Assembly (NCBI GenBank): GCA_964371195.1
Contig: CAYJLD010000002.1
Span: forward strand, 1-64,000
Origin: CAYJAD01 sp964371195
Lineage (GTDB): Bacteria; Desulfobacterota; Desulfovibrionia; Desulfovibrionales; Desulfovibrionaceae
DNA length: 64,000 bases
Direction: 5' to 3'
Shown piece after piece: positions 9,589 through 18,292 of the stretch. Every line of letters starts with the position of its first letter. Position 1 is the first letter of the stretch. Position numbers and translations under genes: made by a program. Under the pieces are notes generated by a model that did no database searches, was not told the DNA's origin, and saw only the letters and a list, made by a program, of their open reading frames with translations.

Positions 9589-10803
9589 ATGAAGATTATA
9601 TTTTTGCCTCAGCATTTTCCAGGGCCTTTTCGCTATACAGCTGCAAGACTTGCAGCAGATAAAAGCAATAAAGTTATTTTTATAACTGACCGTTCGCGCC
9701 GTGATGTGCGTATACCTGGAGTTAGGCGAATTCTTATATCAATTCCTCAAGGACCACATATTGCTGATCGCGCTGAACATGAAGCTGTGCGCTCCATTAA
9801 AAGAGGAACACAAATTGCTAATGCCTTGCTACACCTAAAAAACACAGGGTTCATACCGGATATTATAATAGGTAATGCCGGATATGGTTGCAGTCTTTAT
9901 GCTAAGGACATTTTTCCTGATGCTTTTTTAGCTATCTATGCCGATGGCTATCAAGGTAGCAGTAGTATGTTAACCACCTTAAAGCCACGCCATGCCTATC
10001 CAACAGTTAACTTTTCCCCTGAGCGTGTGCGTAATTTATTTCAATGGGATGCTTTTAATGATTGCCAAATGGCTTTTACATCTACAAATTGGCAAAAATC
10101 TCTTTATCCAAAATCGCTAACCAAGCAAATTCAAGTGCTACACGAAGGCATTGATACACAATTTTTTAGCCCAAAACCAGGACAAAAATTTTGTATAGAA
10201 GGTTGTGATTTATCTCATGTTGATGAACTTGTAACCTTTTCTGGGCGCAGTATTGATACTAGACGTAACTTCCCACAATTTTTACATAGTATACCTCAAA
10301 TACTTATAGAAAGACCAAATTGCCATGTGGTAGTTATGGCAGGTTCGCAAGAAAGAGAATCAGCAATTGACGCATCTTGGTCAGAATTATTATTTAATAA
10401 ATATGATGTAGATAAAAATCGTGTGCACTTTCTTAGCTTTAGACCATATAAAGATTATCGAATGATGCTTCAAGCTTCTTCTGTGCACGTATTCTTATCC
10501 ACACCAAACGCACTTTCCACAGGACTTTTTGAAGCCATGAGTTGCGGTTGCCTTGTAATTGCTGGGGATACTGACCCAGTGCGTGAAGTCATAGAGCATG
10601 GGCGTAATGGATTTTTATATGATATTTGGAATGCTGAATCCTTGACCCAAACTATTATTGGAGTGTTAAGCGCATATAAACGCATGGAAACATTGCGTGA
10701 TCTTGCACGTCAAGAAATGTGCAAATCATATGATTCACATACGCAAACCGAACACAATGTTCAAAGCATTTTACAAAACTATGCTAAATGGAAAAAAAAG
10801 TAA
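9589..10803 (+). CDS. GT4-family glycosyltransferase in the secretion operon
   Basis: This 404-residue cytoplasmic protein has the GT-B fold pattern. The N-terminal acceptor half begins MKIIFLPQHFPGPF. The C-terminal nucleotide-sugar half contains GIDTQFFSP, FSGRSIDTRRNFP and the donor-site region STGLFEAMSCGCLVIAGDTDPVREVI, where the first and last glutamates suit the EX7E pattern. It lies 12 bases after the first sensor gene, has a GGGGA ribosome site, and precedes the LapG-like gene. Its place inside a secretion and adhesion operon suggests that it modifies the secreted protein or a surface polysaccharide, but no acceptor can be read from the sequence. Confidence 0.88.
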   Translation: MKIIFLPQHFPGPFRYTAARLAADKSNKVIFITDRSRRDVRIPGVRRILISIPQGPHIADRAEHEAVRSIKRGTQIANALLHLKNTGFIPDIIIGNAGYGCSLYAKDIFPDAFLAIYADGYQGSSSMLTTLKPRHAYPTVNFSPERVRNLFQWDAFNDCQMAFTSTNWQKSLYPKSLTKQIQVLHEGIDTQFFSPKPGQKFCIEGCDLSHVDELVTFSGRSIDTRRNFPQFLHSIPQILIERPNCHVVVMAGSQERESAIDASWSELLFNKYDVDKNRVHFLSFRPYKDYRMMLQASSVHVFLSTPNALSTGLFEAMSCGCLVIAGDTDPVREVIEHGRNGFLYDIWNAESLTQTIIGVLSAYKRMETLRDLARQEMCKSYDSHTQTEHNVQSILQNYAKWKKK

Positions 10804-10829
10804 TAGTATCTTCAGATAAACAATAATAT

Positions 10830-11513
10830 ATGCATCATATAGCCCTAATGCAAACAAAATTAGTGCCGAAGAGCTTGCTAATCCTTATTGCCATGAGCAT
10901 GTTTTTTTTCATGTCTTCATGGCATATGGCGTATGGTGCGGAGGCAAAAAAAAGTGATCGGGTAAAACTTTTTGGTTCCATTGAGTTTAGAGGTACATTA
11001 AAAGGCCTACCTCAATGGTTAAAGGTTCAAGATAAGCATAACAAAAATGACATACTTCAAAATGGTGTAAAACTTAATGCTGGAACAACTTGGGAAGGAT
11101 TAAAAGCAAAGGTTGAAGGAAAACCATTAATAGAGCAAATAAAAATTGTAAATTCCTTTTGGAATCAATGGCCTTATAAGCAGGATTCCGCACTTTATAA
11201 AGCTCCGGACTATTGGGCTGCACCATATGAATTTAGAAAACGGTCCGGAGATTGCGAAGACTATGCTATTACTAAATATTTTACCCTGCGCGCTCTAGGA
11301 GTGCCCATGGAAAAATTACGAATAGTAGTTGTTAAAGACTCAATTTTAAATCTTGCTCATGCCATCCTTGCTGTCTATATTGATGGAGATGCATATATAT
11401 TGGATAATCTTTCAAGAAACGTACTTTCTCATACGAGAATACGCAACTATATACCTCAATATTCTGTCAATGAAAAGAATAGATGGATGCATGTAATGCC
11501 CAAAAAAAAATAA
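10830..11513 (+). CDS. lapG: LapG-type periplasmic transglutaminase-like cysteine protease
   Basis: This matches the bacterial transglutaminase-like cysteine proteinase family that includes LapG, the protease that releases large adhesins from the outer membrane when cyclic-di-GMP is low. A signal peptide ends near MAYGAEA. The catalytic triad is visible as Cys142 (SGDCEDYA), His177 (LAHAILAV) and Asp192 (YILDNL). LapG proteins also need calcium; acidic residues next to the cysteine fit that. It is 227 residues, the normal size. It sits 26 bases after the glycosyltransferase, and its stop codon touches the next gene. The start is uncertain: no good ribosome site precedes the first ATG, and the ATG at 10848 is an alternative. 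The gene name follows the family; the target adhesin lies outside the window. Confidence 0.88.
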   Translation: MHHIALMQTKLVPKSLLILIAMSMFFFMSSWHMAYGAEAKKSDRVKLFGSIEFRGTLKGLPQWLKVQDKHNKNDILQNGVKLNAGTTWEGLKAKVEGKPLIEQIKIVNSFWNQWPYKQDSALYKAPDYWAAPYEFRKRSGDCEDYAITKYFTLRALGVPMEKLRIVVVKDSILNLAHAILAVYIDGDAYILDNLSRNVLSHTRIRNYIPQYSVNEKNRWMHVMPKKK

Positions 11514-11525
11514 ATGGAGATGGCT

Positions 11526-13622
11526 ATGTACGAAGAACATAACGACTTACTTTCAAATGATACCCAAAGTAGTAAGAAAAAATCACGACTGGCTCTTTTT
11601 GTGGGTGTAGTTTTAGTTTTTTGTGGTGTAACAGCCCTTATTTGTCATACTTTTTATAGCGCACAAAAAAATGATATATTAGCCACTCAAGAAGAACGCC
11701 TCATGCTCACTGCTGAAGCAGCTATGGAAAGTATACGCCTTTGGGGAGTAAGCCTTGATAGTCAAGCACGCCGTGTTAGCGAGTCAGAATTATACCGCAT
11801 GTTTGCTCAAGATATTGCGCAAGTTGATGAGCAAAAAGCTGGTATGCTAAATGACCCAAATGCTACTAATATACTTGATGAAGACATAGCTTTTTTGGCC
11901 GAACAAATACCAATGATGCGTACCATCTTATTAGATTTTATGAATTATAATGGACTTCAAGATGCAAGACTTGTAAGCCCAGATGGCAAAACATTACTTT
12001 CATCCTTAGCAAGGCCAATACCTATTCAAGAAGAGCAAGCTAATGCAGTGCGTAAAGCTGCTGAAACAAATAAAACTACTTATGCCCCTATTCGCCCATC
12101 TTCTACCGGACTAGTGCTAGACTACGCTACTCCATTATTACCAGCCATGCTAAGTGATGAAAAAGCAAAGCCTGTGGGTGCATTTTTGCTTAGTGTTCCT
12201 GTTACAGGGCAAATTGCAAACTTTACCTCTCGCGGCTCTGGTGCATCACATCGAGAAATACAAAGTAATATATTACAATATGATGGAAAGCAGTGGGAAG
12301 TTATACGTCCAGATAGCACCCAATCTATTCCAGCTGATTTTAAACTTAATGCGGACACAAAGTCCATACCCTTTGCTAAACGTATTGATGTAAGTGGCAA
12401 AGAAGAAGTTTATTCTGCAGGTATCTTAGTGCCTAATATTGGTTGGTTAGTAGTAGAAGAGTTACCAGCTAGCATTGTTGATACACAATTAAATCGAGCT
12501 TTTAATCTAGTATATGGAGCTGGGGCATTTTTATGTTTAAGTGTATTGCTTATGTTAGCTTTAGTTTGGTGGATAATGATTGGGCGTGAACAGCGCAGTG
12601 TTGCACAAAAATTTAGACAACTATATCAAGTAATCAGACAACAAAAACATTTATTGGACAGCATTAATATTTCTCTTGATGTAGGACTTATGATGGTTGA
12701 TGTTAGCGGAAAATTACATCTTGTAAATCGTGCTTTTGCGCTCATTGTTGGCAAAAAAGAAGATGAGTTACAAGGTCAAAATCTGCACAGTATTATGCCT
12801 GACAATGTGGCCTTGCAAGTACAAGAAGCTGTAGCTAGTGTATCTAATAGCAATGAATCTAAAAGCATTGAGATTAAATTAACCCTACAAGGTGAAGAAA
12901 GACTGTTTCGCGCAACTCTATTCCCCTTTGAAGATAAAGAAGATGGAAGCACCAGTGCCGCTGTTATAACCATTCAAGATATTACTGAATTCCGTAGAAG
13001 TAGTGAGAAGCGTAATAAGCAACAAATGAGTACCATTGAGGCATTGGTAAGCACCATTGAGCGTGTTGACCCATATTTAGCAGGTCACTCCACTTTGATG
13101 CGACGCCTTGCTGAGCTAGTAGCCGATAACATGAACCTTGACCCCAAGGATAAGGACACCATCACTACGGCTGCTGTATTATCACAAATTGGTAGAATAT
13201 TTGTTCCGCGTGACTTGCTTGCAAAAACCGATAAGCTAACCCCAGAAGAACAAGCTGAAATAGCTAAAATTCCTGAATATGCTTACAACATTCTTAGCAC
13301 CATTGATTTTGGCAATCCAGTTCCAGCGGCTGTGGTGCAAATGAATGAAAAACTAGACGGTTCCGGCACACCACACCATTTATCAGGCGACGCCATATCG
13401 TTGCATGGGCGCATTCTTGGTGTTATTAACACCTTCTGCGCCATGGCAAGCCCACGCGCTTTCCGAGCAGGATTGCCCATGGACGTAGCCCTTGGTATAC
13501 TGCGCAAGGATAACCAAGCTTATGACCAACAAATTGTTGAAAATTTAGCAACTGTGCTTACCAGCTCCCAAGGTGCTGAAGCCATAGCCGCACGCCTTGC
13601 AGAAGTAACAGCTGAAAAATAA
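11526..13622 (+). CDS. Membrane sensor with PAS and degenerate HD-GYP-like domain (paralogue 2)
   Basis: This second copy has the architecture of the protein at 7504: a helix near the N-terminus, a periplasmic sensor region, a second helix (about 328-353), a PAS domain, and an HD-GYP-like C-terminal domain. Here the degeneration is stronger. HD is again replaced by LSQIGR, HHE reads MNEK, GYP has become GTP (LDGSGTP), and the histidine in the THV position is lost. The first histidine (AGHSTLMRR) is kept. The start at 11526 has GGAG six bases in front; an in-frame ATG at 11514 directly abuts the lapG-like stop and would place GGAG inside the gene. Position next to the protease makes it a candidate LapD-like receptor. 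A c-di-GMP-binding role is inference. Confidence 0.84.
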   Translation: MYEEHNDLLSNDTQSSKKKSRLALFVGVVLVFCGVTALICHTFYSAQKNDILATQEERLMLTAEAAMESIRLWGVSLDSQARRVSESELYRMFAQDIAQVDEQKAGMLNDPNATNILDEDIAFLAEQIPMMRTILLDFMNYNGLQDARLVSPDGKTLLSSLARPIPIQEEQANAVRKAAETNKTTYAPIRPSSTGLVLDYATPLLPAMLSDEKAKPVGAFLLSVPVTGQIANFTSRGSGASHREIQSNILQYDGKQWEVIRPDSTQSIPADFKLNADTKSIPFAKRIDVSGKEEVYSAGILVPNIGWLVVEELPASIVDTQLNRAFNLVYGAGAFLCLSVLLMLALVWWIMIGREQRSVAQKFRQLYQVIRQQKHLLDSINISLDVGLMMVDVSGKLHLVNRAFALIVGKKEDELQGQNLHSIMPDNVALQVQEAVASVSNSNESKSIEIKLTLQGEERLFRATLFPFEDKEDGSTSAAVITIQDITEFRRSSEKRNKQQMSTIEALVSTIERVDPYLAGHSTLMRRLAELVADNMNLDPKDKDTITTAAVLSQIGRIFVPRDLLAKTDKLTPEEQAEIAKIPEYAYNILSTIDFGNPVPAAVVQMNEKLDGSGTPHHLSGDAISLHGRILGVINTFCAMASPRAFRAGLPMDVALGILRKDNQAYDQQIVENLATVLTSSQGAEAIAARLAEVTAEK

Positions 13623-13653
13623 ATAATGTAAATGTATATACGCTAAATTCTAT

Positions 13654-13690
13654 GGGGGAACCTTTTTTGCAAACAAAAAAGAGTTCCCCC
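13654..13690. terminator. Hairpin between convergent genes, probable two-way terminator
   Basis: A GGGGGAAC...GTTCCCCC stem extends through a T6/A6 pairing with one bulged base and a 6-base loop. It lies between the end of the second sensor gene and the end of engB on the other strand. The T run falls within the stem rather than after it, so efficiency is uncertain. Confidence 0.55.
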
Positions 13691-13742
13691 AGACTCACTC
13701 CAGAAAAACTCTAATATATAATCACATGTTATATATACTATA

Positions 13743-14330
13743 CTAGCTATCAGCAGCAGTGCGCAAGCTTTGCCATAGTGCATCAAGCCCAAGTCTTGTA
13801 CTTGATGAAGTAACAATGGGCACAGTACCATTTAGCAGCTTAGCCCATTGATTTTGACGCATAGCACGTTCTTTTTGTTTACACTTATCACCCTTAGTTA
13901 GAATGGGTAAGAGTGGTATCTGATGATTTAGTGCAAATTCAACCAATTGTACATCAAGTTTTTGTGGATCTAGGCGGCAATCAAGCAATATGGCAAGGGC
14001 TTTTAGCTCTTCACTTGTAGTCAGGTAACTTTGCATGAGCTGACCCCATTTTTGACGCTCAGTTTTGCTACAACGCGCATAACCATACCCTGGCAAATCA
14101 ACAATATAGAAGTTATCAGGTTCAGCTTTATAAAAATTAAGTGAACGAGTCTTACCGGGGGTTGCACTAATTTTAGCTAATGACTTTCTACCAGCAAGAG
14201 CATTGACCAAGGATGATTTACCCACATTAGAGCGACCAGCAAGGGCAATTTGTGCTATACCATGGGTAGATGCGGTGGTAATTTGTTCAAAAGTATAGGC
14301 AGTTGCCTCTAAAATCAAAGTAGATTGCAT
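13743..14330 (-). CDS. engB: Ribosome biogenesis GTPase EngB/YsxC (YihA)
   Basis: EngB is an essential TrmE-Era-EngA-like GTPase that helps assemble the large ribosomal subunit. The protein shows G1 GRSNVGKSS, G3 DLPGYG, G4 TKGD and a G5-like TSSS segment. The start at 14330 (MQSTLILEA) gives 195 residues, the family's usual size, and has a GAGAAAG ribosome site; an upstream in-frame ATG would add 17 atypical residues. The gene reads away from aroQ and ends toward the second sensor gene. Confidence 0.95.
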   Translation of the reverse strand: MQSTLILEATAYTFEQITTASTHGIAQIALAGRSNVGKSSLVNALAGRKSLAKISATPGKTRSLNFYKAEPDNFYIVDLPGYGYARCSKTERQKWGQLMQSYLTTSEELKALAILLDCRLDPQKLDVQLVEFALNHQIPLLPILTKGDKCKQKERAMRQNQWAKLLNGTVPIVTSSSTRLGLDALWQSLRTAADS

Positions 14331-14416
14331 ATGCTTTCTCGTAGGCTTTAACTTGACAATATAGTAAAAATACGCAAACATCCGGCGTCTAAATCGACGT
14401 TTTCAACACTTTATTA

Positions 14417-14445
14417 ATTATATACAACAATTATATTTGTCGCAA
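14417..14445 (-). promoter_or_regulatory. Predicted promoter for engB
   Basis: On the minus strand a -35-like TTGCGA (14445-14440), a 17-base spacer and a perfect -10 TATAAT (14422-14417) would start RNA near 14410, about 80 bases before the engB ATG. Confidence 0.6.
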
Positions 14446-14465
14446 GGTAAATAGCGAGCAAAATT

Positions 14466-14903
14466 ATGAAAATTCTTATTATAAATGGTCCAAATCTAGG
14501 AGCACTTGGTATACGCCAACCGCAGATTTATGGAACTCAAACTATGAATGTTGTGCCTGATTTGGTACAAAAATTAGTGCAAAAACCTGTAGAGTTAGAA
14601 TTTTTTCAGTCAAATTCAGAAGGCGCTCTTATAGATAGAATTGAGCTTGCACGTAAAGAACAAATACAAGGCATTGTATTAAATGCCGGTGCTTATACAC
14701 ATACAAGCCTAGCACTTGCAGATTGCTTAGCTTGGGTGGAAATTCCTTGTGTTGAGGTGCATTTAAGTAATGTTTTAGCAAGGGATGAGAAAATTAGGCA
14801 AACAAGCTATATTGGAAAACACGTTATAGGCGTTATTGCCGGATTTGGGATAATGAGTTATGCTTTGGCTGTTCAAGCCTTGGTTGAGCATATAAACAAT
14901 TAG
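14466..14903 (+). CDS. aroQ: Type II 3-dehydroquinate dehydratase
   Basis: This enzyme removes water from 3-dehydroquinate in the shikimate pathway to aromatic amino acids. The 145-residue length and motifs fit the dodecameric type II family: NGPNLGALGIRQPQIYG near the N-terminus (with the catalytic tyrosine in IYG), NSEGALID, LNAGAYTHTS and the catalytic histidine in VEVHLSN. The otherwise common NLN in the first motif reads NLG here. It is the first gene of a run with efp 12 bases downstream and ftsK after that, a pairing also seen in Desulfovibrio-type genomes. Confidence 0.95.
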   Translation: MKILIINGPNLGALGIRQPQIYGTQTMNVVPDLVQKLVQKPVELEFFQSNSEGALIDRIELARKEQIQGIVLNAGAYTHTSLALADCLAWVEIPCVEVHLSNVLARDEKIRQTSYIGKHVIGVIAGFGIMSYALAVQALVEHINN

Positions 14904-14915
14904 TTAGGAGTTAAT

Positions 14916-15473
14916 ATGTATTCTACAACTGATTTTAGAAAGGGCCTAAAAATAGAAATTGACGATACCCCTTTTGAAATATTAGACTTTCAACACTTTA
15001 AACCTGGTAAGGGCGGAGCAATGATACGCACAAAGTTGCGTAATATTTTAAATGGCCGTGTAGTAGATAACACCTTCCGCTCAGGTGAAAAGGTTGCTCG
15101 TCCAGATTTAGAAACACGCGATATGCAATTTCTATATCGTGAAGGTGATGAACTAATTTTTATGGATATGACCAGCTATGAACAATTACAAATGAAGGAA
15201 GAAATTACTTCTGGTAAAGCAGGTTTCCTTAAAGATGGTCAAGAATGTCGTGTGCTTTTGTATAAGGGAAATCCATTGGACATTGATATTCCGGTGTCCT
15301 TAGTATTACAAGTTGTTGCCACAGAGCCAGGGGCTAAGGGTGATACTGTAAGTAATGTAACCAAACCTGCTACTCTTGAAACTGGACTAGTCATACAAGT
15401 GCCTATATTTGTTAATGAAGGCGATAATGTAAAGGTTGATACACGTAGTAAAGAATATTTAGGTCGCGAATAA
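14916..15473 (+). CDS. efp: Translation elongation factor P
   Basis: EF-P binds between the P and E sites and rescues ribosomes stalled at proline runs. All three OB-like domains are present in 185 residues. The tip loop of domain I reads FKPGKGGAMIR, with the lysine that is modified in other species (or left bare) at the expected place. The C-terminal signature region includes NVTKPATLETGLVIQVPIF in split form and ends YLGRE. A GGAG ribosome site precedes the ATG. It lies 12 bases after aroQ. I saw no epmA/epmB or earP gene in the window to tell how it is modified. Confidence 0.96.
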   Translation: MYSTTDFRKGLKIEIDDTPFEILDFQHFKPGKGGAMIRTKLRNILNGRVVDNTFRSGEKVARPDLETRDMQFLYREGDELIFMDMTSYEQLQMKEEITSGKAGFLKDGQECRVLLYKGNPLDIDIPVSLVLQVVATEPGAKGDTVSNVTKPATLETGLVIQVPIFVNEGDNVKVDTRSKEYLGRE

Positions 15474-15515
15474 TCTTATAATTATACACAAACAGTGCCT
15501 TAGCACAAGGAGGAT

Positions 15516-17732
15516 ATGCTTACGGACATGCGCAAGCTAGCCCGTGAGTTTTTTGGGCTATTCCTACTTTTTTTTGCATTATTGGTGCTTTTAAGTCTTA
15601 TAACACATAGTTCTACGGACCCAAGCATCAATCATGTTATTAGCAATGACGTTACCATACAAAATAATGCTGGTTTACTTGGAGCATATCTTTCCGGCAT
15701 ATTAAATGATGTTTTTGGCATTGCGTCTTATGTATGGCCCTTAGTTTTTGGGGCAGTAGGGGTTGCTTGTATTTCCACACTTTATGAGCTTGTATGGTGG
15801 AGATGGCTTGGTTACTTTTTACTAACCTTATGCTTGTTATGTGTTGGTGCCGCCTTTAACATTAACTTTGGAGATGTAGAAGGTGGTGGCATGCTTGGTA
15901 GGGCCATCTATCAAAATGCTGCTTTATTATTAAGCCCTAGCGGTTCAGCGCTCATGTGGTTTTTCTTGTTTATCTTGGGCACACAATTATCCTTTGGTAT
16001 ATCTTGGTTTAATTTATTAAAAAAAGTTGGCTTTAAACTTAAGGATAGAACACCACATATTGCTTGGCCTCAAATTAAAATACCTGAAAGCATAAAAAAT
16101 ATTTTCAAGCCCAAGGTAAAAGATCAAACCTTACCTGATGTAATGGTTGATGATAACTATATAAACGCTGAGCAAGAAGTTGAAGAAATAGAGCAAGATA
16201 TACTCATTATCCCTAATGATGACAATGATACAAAAGAGCATGATTACTCACCTAATGAGCAAGTAAGCATGCTTGAGCAAAAGCAAGCAATACCCAGTAA
16301 ACCCCGAAACAAAAAGGTAGCACTTCCACCAATTACCTTATTACAAGGTGCTGGTCCTGCATCACCAACTGCTAAAGAAGAAATGGAAGAGCGAGGTCAA
16401 CGCCTTATGGTATGCCTTACTGACTTTGGCATTCAGGGTGAGTTGGTGCGTATTACGCCTGGACCAGTGGTGACCATGTATGAAGTGCGGCCAGCCGCTG
16501 GGGTTCGGGTTAATCGCATTGCCAACTTAAATGATGACCTAGCTTTAGCACTTAAGGCTATTGCTGTACGTATCCAAGCTCCTATACCTGGATCTGATAC
16601 TGTGGGCATTGAAATACCTAATGCCAAGCGCGGCATGGTAAACTTTCGTGAAATTCTTGAATCGAACGCCTTTACACGTGGAGCTGGCCCATTAAGTATG
16701 GCCCTAGGTAAAGACATAGCTGGTAACCCATTTGTATATGATTTATCACGCATGCCACACTTATTAGTAGCTGGAGCTACTGGGGCTGGTAAAAGTGTTG
16801 GCCTAAATTCTATTTTATTAAGCTTGCTCTATACAGCTTACCCAGAAGATATGCAGCTTTTACTTATCGACCCAAAGCGTATAGAAATGGCGATTTATGC
16901 AGATTTACCCCACTTAGTCCACCCTGTTGTAACTGAAATGCATTTAGCCAAAACCGCTCTTGATTGGGCCGTTAATGAAATGGAGTCACGCTATTCGGCC
17001 ATGGCGCGCCTAGGAGTACGTAATATTGCAAGCTACAATCAAAAAATTGCCGCCTTTGGTGACTCAAAACCACAAGATGTAGCAAACTTAGAGCATATGC
17101 CATACCTTGTTATTATTATTGATGAACTTGCAGATCTTATGCTTACAGCAGCACGTGAAGTTGAAACAAGCATTGTTCGTCTAGCTCAGCTTGCAAGGGC
17201 AGCTGGTATTCATATGGTTCTTGCAACTCAGCGCCCAAGTGTGGATGTAGTAACCGGACTCATCAAGGCTAATTTTCCTTGTCGTATATCTTTTCAAGTA
17301 AGCAGTAAGCACGACTCACGCACAATTTTGGATACCGTGGGAGCTGAGCACTTGCTTGGCAAGGGTGATATGCTCTTTAAGCCCAGCGGTGGACGTCTTA
17401 TGCGCCTTCATGGTCCATTTGTGCCCGATGAAGAAGTACAAGCGGTGGTAGAGCATTGGAAAAAGCAATTACCTCCATCTTATAAAGTAGATTTTTCAGA
17501 CTGGGGTAATACAGTAAGTGAAAATAGCGCTTCAGCCATAGGTGGAGAGCAAGATCCCCTATCTGATGAAGTGCGTAGCTTTGTTCAAGAGCAAGGTAAA
17601 GCATCCATTTCCCTAATCCAGCGTCGTTTCAAAATTGGGTTTAACCGCGCTGCAAGGCTTATGGAACAATTGGAACATGAAGGCATCATTGGTCCAGCTG
17701 ATGGCAGTAAACCACGTAGCGTTATAAGATAA
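15516..17732 (+). CDS. ftsK: DNA translocase FtsK/SpoIIIE
   Basis: FtsK sits at the septum and pumps chromosomal DNA so that the terminus is cleared before division. The protein has four predicted N-terminal membrane helices (about 1-170), a short acidic linker (about 210-265), an alpha/beta motor with Walker A GATGAGKSVG near residue 425, Walker B IIIDELADL near 535 and the ATQRPSVDV motif, and a winged-helix gamma domain at the end that reads DNA polarity. At 738 residues the linker is short compared with enterobacterial FtsK. AAGGAGG lies only 2 bases before the ATG at 15516; the in-frame ATG at 15528 is 14 bases away, so either may be used. Confidence 0.95.
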   Translation: MLTDMRKLAREFFGLFLLFFALLVLLSLITHSSTDPSINHVISNDVTIQNNAGLLGAYLSGILNDVFGIASYVWPLVFGAVGVACISTLYELVWWRWLGYFLLTLCLLCVGAAFNINFGDVEGGGMLGRAIYQNAALLLSPSGSALMWFFLFILGTQLSFGISWFNLLKKVGFKLKDRTPHIAWPQIKIPESIKNIFKPKVKDQTLPDVMVDDNYINAEQEVEEIEQDILIIPNDDNDTKEHDYSPNEQVSMLEQKQAIPSKPRNKKVALPPITLLQGAGPASPTAKEEMEERGQRLMVCLTDFGIQGELVRITPGPVVTMYEVRPAAGVRVNRIANLNDDLALALKAIAVRIQAPIPGSDTVGIEIPNAKRGMVNFREILESNAFTRGAGPLSMALGKDIAGNPFVYDLSRMPHLLVAGATGAGKSVGLNSILLSLLYTAYPEDMQLLLIDPKRIEMAIYADLPHLVHPVVTEMHLAKTALDWAVNEMESRYSAMARLGVRNIASYNQKIAAFGDSKPQDVANLEHMPYLVIIIDELADLMLTAAREVETSIVRLAQLARAAGIHMVLATQRPSVDVVTGLIKANFPCRISFQVSSKHDSRTILDTVGAEHLLGKGDMLFKPSGGRLMRLHGPFVPDEEVQAVVEHWKKQLPPSYKVDFSDWGNTVSENSASAIGGEQDPLSDEVRSFVQEQGKASISLIQRRFKIGFNRAARLMEQLEHEGIIGPADGSKPRSVIR

Positions 17733-17762
17733 AACTATTATTATTAAATAGTTATATTTTTC
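17733..17762 (+). terminator. Weak AT-rich terminator after ftsK
   Basis: A 7-bp AACTATT/AATAGTT hairpin with a 7-base loop is followed by ATATTTTT. The stem is all but free of GC pairs, so termination may be partial. Confidence 0.4.
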
Positions 17763-17867
17763 ATTCCTATAAATAACTTGCTAAGAACATCTTAATATGC
17801 TAGGCGTTGCTGTAGTTAGCATGAAATATACAAATTATTTAAGTGGTTTTAAAGTTGTGGGGAACAT

Positions 17868-18260
17868 ATGGTCTATGACAACCTTTCTGCCCTAAATGCC
17901 TTTTCCAATGGCATGGCTGTTAGTGCGCATAATATTGCCAATGTTAGCACGCCCAACTTCACAAGTTGGGAGTATCACTATGGTGCAGGTCCTGGCGGTA
18001 CTGTGCAATTGCAAGTCAACAATAGCCCCATTCGTCTAGATAATGCCGATGCCTTAAACCCACTACCACCCACCTTTAATGAAAGTGAAACCATTGGTAT
18101 GGCTAATAATACTGTTGACTTAGCTACCGAATTTACTCACCAAATTTCCACCCAAAATGCCTTTGAAGCCAATGCCATAGCCATACGCAGTCGTGATGAA
18201 ATGTATGACAGCCTTTATCATCAAACATATGGCCCTGGCCTTATATCATACCGAGTATGA
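17868..18260 (+). CDS. Orphan FlgC-like flagellar basal-body rod protein
   Basis: The 130-residue protein has the two end motifs of axial flagellar proteins. The N-terminal rod motif reads ALNAFSNGMAVSAHNIANVSTPNF in pattern, and the C-terminal helix (VDLATEFTHQISTQNAFEANA) matches the rod C-terminal domain. The length and missing middle domain suit FlgC or FlgB rather than FlgE/FlgG hook and distal rod proteins. No other flagellar gene lies nearby. It follows ftsK by 135 bases and is 32 bases ahead of a methyltransferase-glycosyltransferase fusion. It may be an extra rod-like protein rather than the core FlgC. The GGGG ribosome site is good. Confidence 0.82.
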   Translation: MVYDNLSALNAFSNGMAVSAHNIANVSTPNFTSWEYHYGAGPGGTVQLQVNNSPIRLDNADALNPLPPTFNESETIGMANNTVDLATEFTHQISTQNAFEANAIAIRSRDEMYDSLYHQTYGPGLISYRV

Positions 18261-18292
18261 TTTTTCATAACTAGCTAGTAATAAGGACAACT

